Positions 7,873 to 13,593 of a stretch of 13,593 nt of DNA are shown piece after piece. Made by a program: the position numbers and the translations under genes. Positions within the stretch are counted from its first letter, which is position 1, and every line of letters starts with the position of its first letter. The stretch lies in assembly GCA_946479475.1 (NCBI GenBank), contig CAMLGG010000145.1, forward strand, positions 1-13,593, in the 5' to 3' direction. The notes beneath the pieces are model-generated. The model was not told the DNA's origin, made no database searches, and saw nothing but the letters and a program-made list of their open reading frames with translations. The DNA is from an uncultured Ideonella sp. GTDB lineage: Bacteria > Pseudomonadota > Gammaproteobacteria > Burkholderiales > Burkholderiaceae.

Positions 7873-8157
7873 TCACTGGCCCGAACCGCCGCCGCCCACG
7901 TTGATCACGGTCGAGGGCGCCGGCGTCTTGCTGGACTCGCGCAGGCTGTCCACCGCCCCGCGAACGAGGCGGCCCTCGGTGGTCGGCACCGAGGTGCCGT
8001 TGCGCCGGGCCGCCGCGGGGTCCATGGCCTGCTGGGCCTTGATGATTCGCATCGAGTCGCCCAGCTGGGCATCGGTGTTGGGCGACGCCGTGGCGGCGCA
8101 ACCGGCTTGCAGGGCGACCGCGGCGGCCGCGCCGCACAGGGCGAGCAGGGATCTCAT
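7873..8157 (-). CDS. Small Tad-locus lipoprotein (function unknown)
   Basis: A 94-residue protein with a signal peptide and a lipobox-like LQAGC ending at Cys20. Glutamine at -3 is atypical, but Ala-Gly-Cys is fine, and the residue after Cys is Ala, which favours outer-membrane sorting. The mature part is short and has no enzyme motif. The spaced pattern QQAMDPAAARRN, then EGRLVRGAVDSLRESSKTP resembles small periplasmic proteins I recall from other beta-proteobacterial tad loci (Q..DP.A....N, then a DG..A...A pattern), but I cannot confirm a family. The tail is Gly-rich. The start overlaps the secretin stop as ATGA, with GGAGG at about 7 nt, so it is translated together with the secretin. Its position suggests a role as a secretin pilotin or accessory protein, comparable to RcpB/CpaD but much shorter (inference). 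Confidence 0.8.
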   Translation of the reverse strand: MRSLLALCGAAAAVALQAGCAATASPNTDAQLGDSMRIIKAQQAMDPAAARRNGTSVPTTEGRLVRGAVDSLRESSKTPAPSTVINVGGGGSGQ

Positions 8158-9944
8158 TTCTTGGCCTCCGTGGGGGTCGTGTCGAAGCCACCGGTAGCGG
8201 CGCTTCCCGCAGGCTTGCTCTCGTCGGACGCGGGCCGCTCGCCCTCCATGCGGCCCTTCCAGATCAGGTCGCTGCGGGTCGGCGGCACGTAGTTGTCGGT
8301 CGGCAGGCGGTAGTCCGGCGGCAGCGGCTTGACCAGCCGCGGCGTGATCACGAACACCAGTTCCGACTTGTCGGTCTGGAACTCGGTGCTGCGGAACAGG
8401 GCGCCCAGCACCGGGATCTCGCCGAGGAAGGGGAAGGCCTTGACGTTGGTCGTGGTGTTGTTCTTGATCAGGCCGCCGATGGCGAAGCTCTGGCCGTCCA
8501 GCAGTTGCACCGTCGTCTCGGCCTTGCGGGCGGTGAACGAGGGCAGCACGGTGCTGAAGTTGCCGCTGCCGATCACCACGCCGGCGGCGTTGAGCTCCGA
8601 GACCTCCGGCCGCACCTTGAGGTTGATGCGGCCGCCGCCCATCACCGTGGGCGTGAACTTGACCGAGATGCCGAACTCCTTCTCGTCCAGCGTGATCGTG
8701 CGGCCGCCGCCGTCGGCCGTCTGGATGATAGGGATCAGGATCTTGCCGCCGGCCAGGAAGCTGCCGGTCTGGCCGCTGATGGCCATCACCGTCGGCTCGG
8801 CCAGCACCTTGACCAGGCCGTCGGTCTTCTGCATGTTCAGCGCGGCGTTCGTCACCCCCTTGGCCGGGACGGTGCCGTAGGTCGTCGTGTAGACCGGCCG
8901 GCCTTGCGCGTCGTAGGTGACGGTGACGTTGCCGCCCTGGGTGACGGCATTGGAGTTGCCCGCCGAGACCGAGCCGGTCACCGTGCCGCCCACCACCGTG
9001 CCCACGCTGCTCAGCGGCACGTTGTTCGGGCCGGTGCCCGAAAGGTTGGTCACCACGCCGGCGCCGCCGCCGAAGATGCCCGAGAGGAAGCGCATCGCCT
9101 CGCCCTTGTCGCCGACGTAGGCGCGCGAGAAGTCGATGCCGAAGCTGTCCAGCAGCGATTTCGAGATCTCGGCGACCTTGACCTCCAGCATCACCTGCTG
9201 CGGCGCGCCCACCTCGAGCATGTTGACGATGCGCGAGTTCTTGCCCGCCCCGCCCCCTCCGGCGCTGTCCTTGGCCTGGCCGCGCACGAACGCGTTGGCC
9301 AGGTCGGTGACGCGCGCCAGCGCCTCGGCGTCGCTGACCTGCCCCGTCAGCACCACCGAGTCGAAGGCCGGCGTGACGGTGATGCCCTTCTCCTCGGGCA
9401 TGAGCTGGTTCAGCACGGCGCGCAGGCCGCTGGTGTCCATGCCCACCACCACGTCGAAGGCGGTGCAGCGGCCGCTGCGGTCCAGCATCACCACGTTGGT
9501 CGAGCCCACCGTCTTGCCGAGCACGAAGATCTCGCTCGGGCCGAGCAGCAGCACGTCCACGTCGGCCACGCCGGGGCGCAGGTTCAGCGTGGGAGCCTTG
9601 ACCGACTCGTCCTTGGCCATGGCCTCGGGCGCATCGCTGGGCTTGGCGGCGCGCGCGTTCTCCGGGTTGCCCAGCAGGATGCGGGCGACCGGCGAGGGCG
9701 GCCGGATGACGGTCGACTTGCCCACCGAGACGTTGACGACCGGCGCGATGTCCAGCCGCTCGCAGGGCGCCTGGTTCGTCTCGGCCACGGGGGCGGGCAG
9801 CGGGGCCTTCGCGGCGGTCTTGGCGGCGGCGGTGCGCGTCGGCTGCGCCGTGGCCGCCGGGGCCGGGGCGAAGGCCGCGGCCAGGCTGGCCGCCAGGCAG
9901 GCCCGGGCCCAGCGGGCCGGGGTGCGGATGGGTGTGGACTGCAA
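8154..9944 (-). CDS. cpaC: CpaC/RcpA, outer-membrane secretin of the Tad pilus
   Basis: A 596-residue secretin (from the TTG start) that forms the outer-membrane channel for the Flp pilus. Signal peptide about 1-33 (cleavage near ATA/Q). The pilus-assembly N-domain spans about 68-168 and includes GPSEIFVLGKTVGSTNV (135-151). A BON-like segment lies at about 188-220 (VVLTGQVSDAEAL, 197-209). The secretin core starts near VNMLEVGAPQQVMLEVKVAE (240-259) and ends with GEIPVLGALFRS (508-519) and KSELVFVITPRLV (526-538). Residues about 290-365 are a Gly/Ser/Thr/Val-rich insert, probably the gate region. Cys61 and Cys160 could pair. TTG 9944 is chosen over ATG 10046 because GAGGGAGG lies 5 nt before it and the signal peptide starts there; the ATG lies inside a palindrome with no good Shine-Dalgarno and would bury the signal peptide 34 residues deep. 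Confidence 0.94.
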   Translation of the reverse strand: MQSTPIRTPARWARACLAASLAAAFAPAPAATAQPTRTAAAKTAAKAPLPAPVAETNQAPCERLDIAPVVNVSVGKSTVIRPPSPVARILLGNPENARAAKPSDAPEAMAKDESVKAPTLNLRPGVADVDVLLLGPSEIFVLGKTVGSTNVVMLDRSGRCTAFDVVVGMDTSGLRAVLNQLMPEEKGITVTPAFDSVVLTGQVSDAEALARVTDLANAFVRGQAKDSAGGGGAGKNSRIVNMLEVGAPQQVMLEVKVAEISKSLLDSFGIDFSRAYVGDKGEAMRFLSGIFGGGAGVVTNLSGTGPNNVPLSSVGTVVGGTVTGSVSAGNSNAVTQGGNVTVTYDAQGRPVYTTTYGTVPAKGVTNAALNMQKTDGLVKVLAEPTVMAISGQTGSFLAGGKILIPIIQTADGGGRTITLDEKEFGISVKFTPTVMGGGRINLKVRPEVSELNAAGVVIGSGNFSTVLPSFTARKAETTVQLLDGQSFAIGGLIKNNTTTNVKAFPFLGEIPVLGALFRSTEFQTDKSELVFVITPRLVKPLPPDYRLPTDNYVPPTRSDLIWKGRMEGERPASDESKPAGSAATGGFDTTPTEAKK

Positions 9945-9949
9945 AGTGG

Positions 9950-9957
9950 CCTCCCTC
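9950..9957 (-). promoter_or_regulatory. Strong ribosome binding site before a TTG start of cpaC
   Basis: GAGGGAGG on the minus strand, 5 nt upstream of TTG at 9944-9942. It is a better match to the anti-Shine-Dalgarno than anything before the ATG at 10046, and it decides the start of the secretin gene. TTG initiation with a strong site may set the level of secretin synthesis. Confidence 0.65.
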
Positions 9958-9990
9958 GCGAGGTTCGGTTTAGGTAGGTCGTTGTTCTCA

Positions 9991-10050
9991 GGCAAATGTG
10001 GCTTTGCCACCTTGTTTGACCCCTGGGGCGGGAATGACGCAGTCATTTCC
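9991..10050. promoter_or_regulatory. Inverted repeats in the cpaB-cpaC spacer
   Basis: The 115-nt spacer between cpaB and cpaC (with the TTG start) holds three inverted repeats: GGAATGAC-GCA-GTCATTTCC (10031-10050, one unpaired T), and two overlapping, mutually exclusive ones, GGCAAA-6-TTTGCC (9991-10008) and GTGGC-TTT-GCCAC (9998-10010). No T-run follows. The palindromes could be an operator, an mRNA processing or stability element, or an attenuator that sets secretin level; the sequence does not choose between them. Confidence 0.5.
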
Positions 10051-10059
10051 TGGGGGGCC

Positions 10060-10914
10060 TTAGAAGCATTCGACGACCTTGGTCGTCCCGCGGATCACGT
10101 CCACGCAGTTGGCCGACCGCTGGGCCGGCGCGGGCGCGGCGGCCACCACGGGTGCCGACACGCGGCGCACGGGCGCGGGCACAGGCGCCGGCGCAGCGGC
10201 CGGAGCCGGAGTGGCCAGGCCCAGAAGCTCCGCCTTGGTGATGCCGGTGGTCGCGGCGGTCTTCTGCTCGGCCTGGTTGCGCAGCACCAGCGACAGCGTG
10301 CCGACGCTGCGCGCCAGGTCCAGCATCTCGGCCTGCTCGGGCGTGAGCTCCAGGGTGACCGCGTTCACCACCTTGGGCTTGGTGGTGTCGCGGTCGGCCT
10401 CCTGCGCCACGGCGAGCACCAGGATGCGATCGAGCACGATCTTCGAGATGGTGCGGTCGCGGTCGTTGTTCTTGGCGCCTTCGCCCTGGGTGTTGACCAT
10501 CACGTCGACATAGGTGCCGGGCAGGGCGAAGCCGGCGACGCCGACCACGTCGTTGACCCGCACGGTCATTGCGCGCTTGCCTTCTGCCACCACGGCCGAC
10601 AGGCCGCCCTTCGTGCCCACCGGCGCCAGGCGCGATTCGAGGATGGGCTCGCCGCGCTGCATCGCGTCGCGCGCCACCCGGCCGACGAGCTTCTCGGCCT
10701 CGGTCGCGGCGCCGGGCGGGATGCTGTTCACCGGCCAGTCGGTCATGCGCACCTGCTCGGCGGATATGCGGCCGCCCAGCTCGATGTCGACATTGGCCAC
10801 CGCGATCTGGTTGCGCTTGCCGCCTTGCTGCTGCATCCAGCGCGCCGCGAAAACCACCGCCGCCAGGCCGGCGACCACGGCGATGAACAGCATCAACAGG
10901 CCTCTAGATCTCAT
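10060..10914 (-). CDS. cpaB: CpaB/RcpC, periplasmic SAF-domain protein of the Tad pilus
   Basis: A 284-residue protein with an N-terminal membrane anchor (about 6-25), a SAF domain (about 37-98, including ISAEQVRMTDWP at 50-61 and GEPILESRL at 88-96) and an RcpC/CpaB domain (about 105-215, including VNDVVGVAGFALPGTYVDV at 120-138). An Ala/Pro-rich linker (about 235-265) leads to a short conserved-looking tail with Cys270 and Cys283 around VIRGTTKVVE. CpaB/RcpC is thought to sit in the periplasm and help gate or stabilise the secretin encoded next. The start ATG 10914 lies inside the 3' end of the upstream ATPase gene (11-nt overlap) with GGAG 7 nt before it, so the two are translationally coupled. 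Length and domain order are normal. Confidence 0.95.
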   Translation of the reverse strand: MRSRGLLMLFIAVVAGLAAVVFAARWMQQQGGKRNQIAVANVDIELGGRISAEQVRMTDWPVNSIPPGAATEAEKLVGRVARDAMQRGEPILESRLAPVGTKGGLSAVVAEGKRAMTVRVNDVVGVAGFALPGTYVDVMVNTQGEGAKNNDRDRTISKIVLDRILVLAVAQEADRDTTKPKVVNAVTLELTPEQAEMLDLARSVGTLSLVLRNQAEQKTAATTGITKAELLGLATPAPAAAPAPVPAPVRRVSAPVVAAAPAPAQRSANCVDVIRGTTKVVECF

Positions 10915-12289
10915 GGGACGACTCCATCTCGTTTGAATCCGCGGCGGCGCCCTCGGCTCGGGAGAAGGCGTTGCCGTAGTAGGCAGCCCAGGCCCAGTCG
11001 AGCAGCTCGGGCGTCAGGGCGGCCGGCTGGCCCAGGTAGGCGGCACGGCAGGTCAGCAGGTGCAGCAGGTCGCGCGGCTGGCAGGCCAGCATCGGACGGT
11101 GGTCGCGGCCGTGGCCGCGCTTGACGAGGTGCTCGTAGGCCGAGGCGTCGAAGGCCAGCCCGGCCTGCGCGCAGGCCGCTTCGAAGATGCGGCGGAAGCA
11201 GGGCTCCGGCAGCTGGCCGACCTTGATCTTGTGGCCCAGCCGCCGAAGGAACGCGCCGTCGGAGAAATCGCCCGGCTTGAGGTTGGTGGCGAACACCAGC
11301 ACCAGGTCGAAGGGGATCTGGAACTTGCCGCCGTTGCGCAGCATCAGGTAGTCGTGCCGATGCTCCATGGGCACGATCCAGCGGTTCATCAGCTCTTGCG
11401 GCTGCACCCGCTGGCGGCCCAGGTCGTCGACGATGAACAGGCCGTTGTTGGCCTTGAAGTGCGGCGGCGCCTCGTAGTAGCCGGCGCGGGCATCGAAGCT
11501 CAGGTCCAGCATCTCCAGCGTCAGCTCGCCCCCGGCGATGACGACCGGCCGCTGGCAAGGCACCCAGCGGGCGTCGGGGCGGGCGCGGCTGTCGAGGGCG
11601 GAGGTGGCGAAGGCCGCGGGCGAGGGCTGCGCACGGTGCCAGTGCGGGTCGAAGACGCGGATCACTTCGCCATGCACGAGGATGGCGTGCGGCACCGCCA
11701 CGCTGCCGCGCAGCAGCCGCTGCAGGCTGGCGGCGAGGAAGGTCTTGCCCGAGCCGGAAGGGCCGTGCAGCAGGATGGGCTTGGCCGAGTTCATGGCCGT
11801 GCCGAGCTGGTCCACCCACGACATCGGCAGGTTCAGGTCGGCGAGCGCGGCGTGCACGTCGGCCGCGGTGTAGTGCTGCTGCGAGATCGACTGCGCACGC
11901 ACCTGCTCGGTGTAGGCCTCGAGCGGCACCGGGGCCGGGCCGACGTACTGGTTGCGCGTGGACCATTCGGCCGCGCGCTGCCGGCCGCCCTGGGTGAGCT
12001 CGTACTGCACGTCGGCCTCGTGCTGGCCGCGGCGCACCACCTCCACCAGGCTCTCGCGGCGCATGAACTGGCACAGCGACTCGACGACCGCCGCCGACAG
12101 GCACAGGTGCTGCGAGAGCTCGGTCAGCTTCGTCAGGCCGAGCTGGAACATCACCTTGGCGCACAGCTCGACGAGGAAGCTGGCGGGCAGGCCGGTTTCT
12201 TCCTGGGTCAGGGGGGCTCGGGGGAGAGAAGGGATTTCGTCACGCGGCAGAGCGGGCCGCGAAGCGTGGGGGAAAGGCACCAGGGTCAT
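10904..12289 (-). CDS. Winged-helix plus AAA+ ATPase embedded in the tad operon (function unknown)
   Basis: A 461-residue cytoplasmic protein with no signal peptide or membrane segment. Residues about 40-108 look like a winged helix-turn-helix: helices around GLTKLTELSQHLCLSAAVVE (51-70), then a wing with DVQYELTQGGRQRA (93-106). The C-terminal half is an AAA+ domain: Walker A GPSGSGKT (176-183), Walker B GLFIVDDLG (283-291), sensor 1 in VFATNL (332-337, Asn336) and likely arginine finger or sensor residues in FLRRLGHKI (347-355). All ATPase residues look intact. It is not one of the canonical TadZABCDEFG/RcpABC proteins, and its fold differs from TadA and TadZ. The start ATG 12289 has only a weak GGGGA upstream; the 3' end overlaps cpaB by 11 nt, so it belongs to the operon. 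It may remodel a Tad component or regulate the operon through the HTH (inference). I recall similar ATPases in some other tad loci but cannot name a characterised one. Confidence 0.85.
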   Translation of the reverse strand: MTLVPFPHASRPALPRDEIPSLPRAPLTQEETGLPASFLVELCAKVMFQLGLTKLTELSQHLCLSAAVVESLCQFMRRESLVEVVRRGQHEADVQYELTQGGRQRAAEWSTRNQYVGPAPVPLEAYTEQVRAQSISQQHYTAADVHAALADLNLPMSWVDQLGTAMNSAKPILLHGPSGSGKTFLAASLQRLLRGSVAVPHAILVHGEVIRVFDPHWHRAQPSPAAFATSALDSRARPDARWVPCQRPVVIAGGELTLEMLDLSFDARAGYYEAPPHFKANNGLFIVDDLGRQRVQPQELMNRWIVPMEHRHDYLMLRNGGKFQIPFDLVLVFATNLKPGDFSDGAFLRRLGHKIKVGQLPEPCFRRIFEAACAQAGLAFDASAYEHLVKRGHGRDHRPMLACQPRDLLHLLTCRAAYLGQPAALTPELLDWAWAAYYGNAFSRAEGAAADSNEMESSHEI

Positions 12290-12323
12290 GCTCGTCGTCC
12301 CCGCTTGGTGGTGGCTGATGGCC

Positions 12324-12911
12324 TCAATGGGCCAGCCCCCATCCCTTCAGAAGAATCACCTGCAGCGCGCAGCCGGCCGCGATGGCGACTGCATAGGGCA
12401 GGCGGCCGTGGCTTCGGGCAGGTGCTGGAACGCTTGCCCCGCTGCCGGCGCTGGCACGGACCAGCGTGTCGGTCAGCATGAAGCGCAGGTTGCTCATCGT
12501 GAGCCCCAGCGAGCGGGTCCACAGCGCCATGCCGAGCGCCAGGAGCCCGCCGCAGACCATGGTCAGCAGCACCACGCCCACCATGGGGCGCGCGCCGAAC
12601 CAGACGCCGAGCATGGCCACCAGCTTCACGTCGCCCGCACCCATCACCTTGAGCAGGTGGAAGGGCATGAACATCGCGAAGCCGGCGAGCAGGCCGAGGA
12701 AGGCCGCCCATGGGCCGATGGCGCCGTACCAACGGGCGAACAGGCCGTCGCCCTCGTAGGCGAAGACCTGGAAGGCGAAGCCGAGGGCGATGCCGGTGAG
12801 CACCAGCCAGTTCGGGATGCGCCGGCTGCGCAGGTCGGTGGCGACTGCGATGACGAGCAGGCCAGCCAGCATCAGCAGGCTCGCCTTCTCGCCCAACAGG
12901 GTTTGCCACAT
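12324..12911 (-). CDS. cpaA: TadV/CpaA, Flp prepilin peptidase
   Basis: A 195-residue polytopic membrane aspartic peptidase (A24 family, short form without the N-terminal methyltransferase domain). Catalytic aspartates are Asp26 in ATDLRSRRIPN (24-34) and Asp94 in the GxGD motif GAGDVKL (91-97). About six hydrophobic segments follow one another, and LPYAVAIAAG (171-180) is the usual conserved end of the family. It cleaves the leader of the two Flp prepilins upstream and of the TadE/F-type pseudopilins downstream, at the cytoplasmic face of the inner membrane. ATG 12911 is preferred over the in-frame ATG 12926 (five residues longer) because GGGAGAG (12918-12924) sits 6 nt before it and itself overlaps the earlier ATG. 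The spacer before it carries a strong palindrome. Confidence 0.95.
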   Translation of the reverse strand: MWQTLLGEKASLLMLAGLLVIAVATDLRSRRIPNWLVLTGIALGFAFQVFAYEGDGLFARWYGAIGPWAAFLGLLAGFAMFMPFHLLKVMGAGDVKLVAMLGVWFGARPMVGVVLLTMVCGGLLALGMALWTRSLGLTMSNLRFMLTDTLVRASAGSGASVPAPARSHGRLPYAVAIAAGCALQVILLKGWGLAH

Positions 12912-12939
12912 GTCTGTCTCTCCCATCGTCTGTGTTGGC

Positions 12940-12963
12940 GGAGCCGCGCGATCGCGCGGCTCC
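12940..12963 (-). terminator. Perfect palindrome just after flp2 (partial terminator or mRNA-stabilising hairpin)
   Basis: A perfect 24-nt palindrome, half-site GGAGCCGCGCGA, begins 10 nt after the flp2 stop codon. It can form a 10-bp GC stem with a GATC loop. No T-run follows, so full intrinsic termination is uncertain. A hairpin between an abundantly needed pilin gene and the assembly genes is a common way to keep the pilin mRNA high and downstream expression low (inference). Confidence 0.6.
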
Positions 12964-12973
12964 GGATCGCCTG

Positions 12974-13168
12974 TCAGGTCGGGCAGGTGGCGGCCGTTCC
13001 GCCGAGACCGACGACCACGTCGTTGAACGTGTTGCAGAGCTCCTTACCGACCACCGTGACGGCGGCGATGATGGCCACGGCGATCAGCGCGGCGATGAGG
13101 CCGTACTCGATGGCGGTCACGCCTTCTTCGTCGCGGGCAAAGGCTTGGATGGACTTGATGATTTGCAT
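12974..13168 (-). CDS. flp: Flp-type major pilin (second copy)
   Basis: A 64-residue prepilin of the Flp/Fap family. The 16-residue leader ends in ARDEEG, followed by VTAIEYGLIAALIAV, the Flp signature with cleavage between Gly16 and Val17 and Glu-Tyr at mature positions 5-6. The mature pilin is about 48 residues, almost entirely a hydrophobic helix with a short C-terminal tail. Cys45 and Cys62 could form a disulfide closing the tail, a feature absent from the neighbouring pilin. The start ATG 13168 has AGGAG 6 nt upstream; the longer open frame starting at 13249 would bury the leader and is rejected. It follows flp1 by 129 nt and precedes a strong palindrome. It is one of the likely structural subunits of the pilus. 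Confidence 0.96.
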   Translation of the reverse strand: MQIIKSIQAFARDEEGVTAIEYGLIAALIAVAIIAAVTVVGKELCNTFNDVVVGLGGTAATCPT

Positions 13169-13226
13169 GGCTCTCTCCTGAAGTGATGAAGACACCGCCG
13201 GGTGGGACCGGCCTCGTTGCGTAACC

Positions 13227-13283
13227 GATCCGAGAGGGGCCGGATCCACACCCTGCAGGCCTGTTGCGAAGACGCCGGCCTGC
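13227..13283. promoter_or_regulatory. Inverted repeats between the two pilin genes
   Basis: The 129-nt spacer between flp1 and flp2 holds GCAGGCC/GGCCTGC (13255-13261 and 13277-13283, 15-nt spacer) and GATCCG/CGGATC (13227-13232 and 13241-13246, 8-nt loop). Neither is followed by a T-run. They could form hairpins that protect or separate the two pilin messages, or mark a promoter region for flp2. No clear -35/-10 pair was recognised. Confidence 0.45.
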
Positions 13284-13297
13284 GATTCGCGTCGAAC

Positions 13298-13510
13298 CTA
13301 GGAATTCAGCGCGGCCACGATCGCGTCGCTCCACGTCGTGTAGACAACCTTGAGCGAATCGCCGAACGCCGTGAAGACCCCGACGCATGCAACGACGATG
13401 AGCGCGGCCAGCAGTCCGTACTCGATCGCCGTTACACCGCTCTCGTCCTGCCACCACGCCAGGGCGGCAGAACCGAAGCGGCCGGTGGTGATGGAAGTCG
13501 TCGAGCCCAT
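13298..13510 (-). CDS. flp: Flp-type major pilin (first copy)
   Basis: A 70-residue prepilin of the Flp family. The leader is 25 residues, longer than in flp2, and ends in WWQDESG, followed by VTAIEYGLLAALIVV. Cleavage is predicted between Gly25 and Val26, leaving a mature pilin of about 45 residues with Glu-Tyr at positions 5-6. The C-terminal tail (DSLKVVYTTWSDAIVAALNS, 51-70) differs from that of flp2 and has no cysteine; its only cysteine (Cys42) lies in the hydrophobic helix. The ATG at 13510 has only a weak Shine-Dalgarno (GAG 7 nt upstream). It is the first gene of the operon in this window. The 83 nt upstream to the edge show an imperfect inverted repeat near 13538-13557 but no convincing promoter. 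Whether flp1 or flp2 is the main subunit cannot be told from sequence. Confidence 0.94.
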   Translation of the reverse strand: MGSTTSITTGRFGSAALAWWQDESGVTAIEYGLLAALIVVACVGVFTAFGDSLKVVYTTWSDAIVAALNS

Positions 13511-13593
13511 GTCGTCACTCTAGGCAGCGGGCTCTTCGCGCACATCCGACGATGCGCCCGTCGCGGCCCCGGATTCCCCTCCCACCTGCCTGG

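Noticed and set aside
9985..10012. A possible sigma-54 promoter (TGGCA...TTTGCC) upstream of cpaC
   Set aside because: The distance between the GG and GC elements is 3 nt too long for sigma-54; the similarity comes from the inverted repeat.
2953..12481. Long open frames on the plus strand (for example 2953-4599, 6319-7854, 9136-11124 and 11060-12481)
   Set aside because: They lie opposite clearly recognisable Tad genes, are rich in His/Arg/Gly/Ala with no domain, and are expected in GC-rich DNA where the antisense frame seldom meets a stop codon.
12974..13249. A 91-residue version of flp2 starting at 13249
   Set aside because: It would place 27 extra residues before the prepilin leader; ATG 13168 has AGGAG at 6 nt and gives a normal Flp leader.
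13511..13593. Promoter for the operon upstream of flp1
   Set aside because: No convincing -35/-10 or -24/-12 pair was visible in the 83 nt available; the promoter may lie beyond the window.

Overview
This window is an almost complete Tad/Flp (tight adherence) type IVc pilus operon. All genes lie on the minus strand, so transcription runs from the right edge (about 13,510) to the left edge (1). The DNA is very GC-rich. The GC content, the gene set and a characteristic short repeat family (core TTCGACAGGCTCAGCCCGAA) between tadB and tadC point to a beta-proteobacterium of the order Burkholderiales, probably near the Comamonadaceae/Sphaerotilus-Leptothrix group. That placement is an inference from style, not from a marker gene.

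In transcription order the window holds: two Flp major pilins (13510-13298 and 13168-12974); a short prepilin peptidase TadV/CpaA (12911-12324); a winged-helix plus AAA+ ATPase that is not part of the textbook Tad set (12289-10904); the periplasmic CpaB/RcpC protein (10914-10060); the CpaC/RcpA outer-membrane secretin, probably with a TTG start (9944-8154); a small lipoprotein (8157-7873); a cysteine-rich TadG-like pseudopilin (7734-6424); two TadE/TadF-type minor pseudopilins (6410-5940 and 5943-5506); the TadZ/CpaE localisation ATPase (5492-4290); the TadA/CpaF motor ATPase (4293-2938); the platform proteins TadB (2926-1958) and TadC (1587-655); and the TPR lipoprotein TadD, cut by the left edge (643-1).

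The parts make one machine. The peptidase cleaves Flp and the TadE/F/G-type prepilins. TadA powers polymerisation on the TadB/TadC platform. TadZ places the machine in the cell. CpaB, CpaC, the small lipoprotein and TadD form or assist the periplasmic and outer-membrane channel. Most genes are tightly coupled (ATGA overlaps or gaps of 11-13 nt). Five wider spacers break the operon: flp1/flp2, flp2/tadV, cpaB/cpaC, lipoprotein/tadG and tadB/tadC. Each of them holds inverted repeats or, at tadB/tadC, an eight-copy repeat cluster.

The most interesting items are the wHTH-AAA+ ATPase embedded between tadV and cpaB, the repeat cluster with two orientation-specific variants, the structured spacers, and the even numbers of cysteines in nearly all exported components. 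No RNA genes, insertion sequences, CRISPR arrays or phage genes were seen. The operon promoter was not identified and may lie beyond the right edge.
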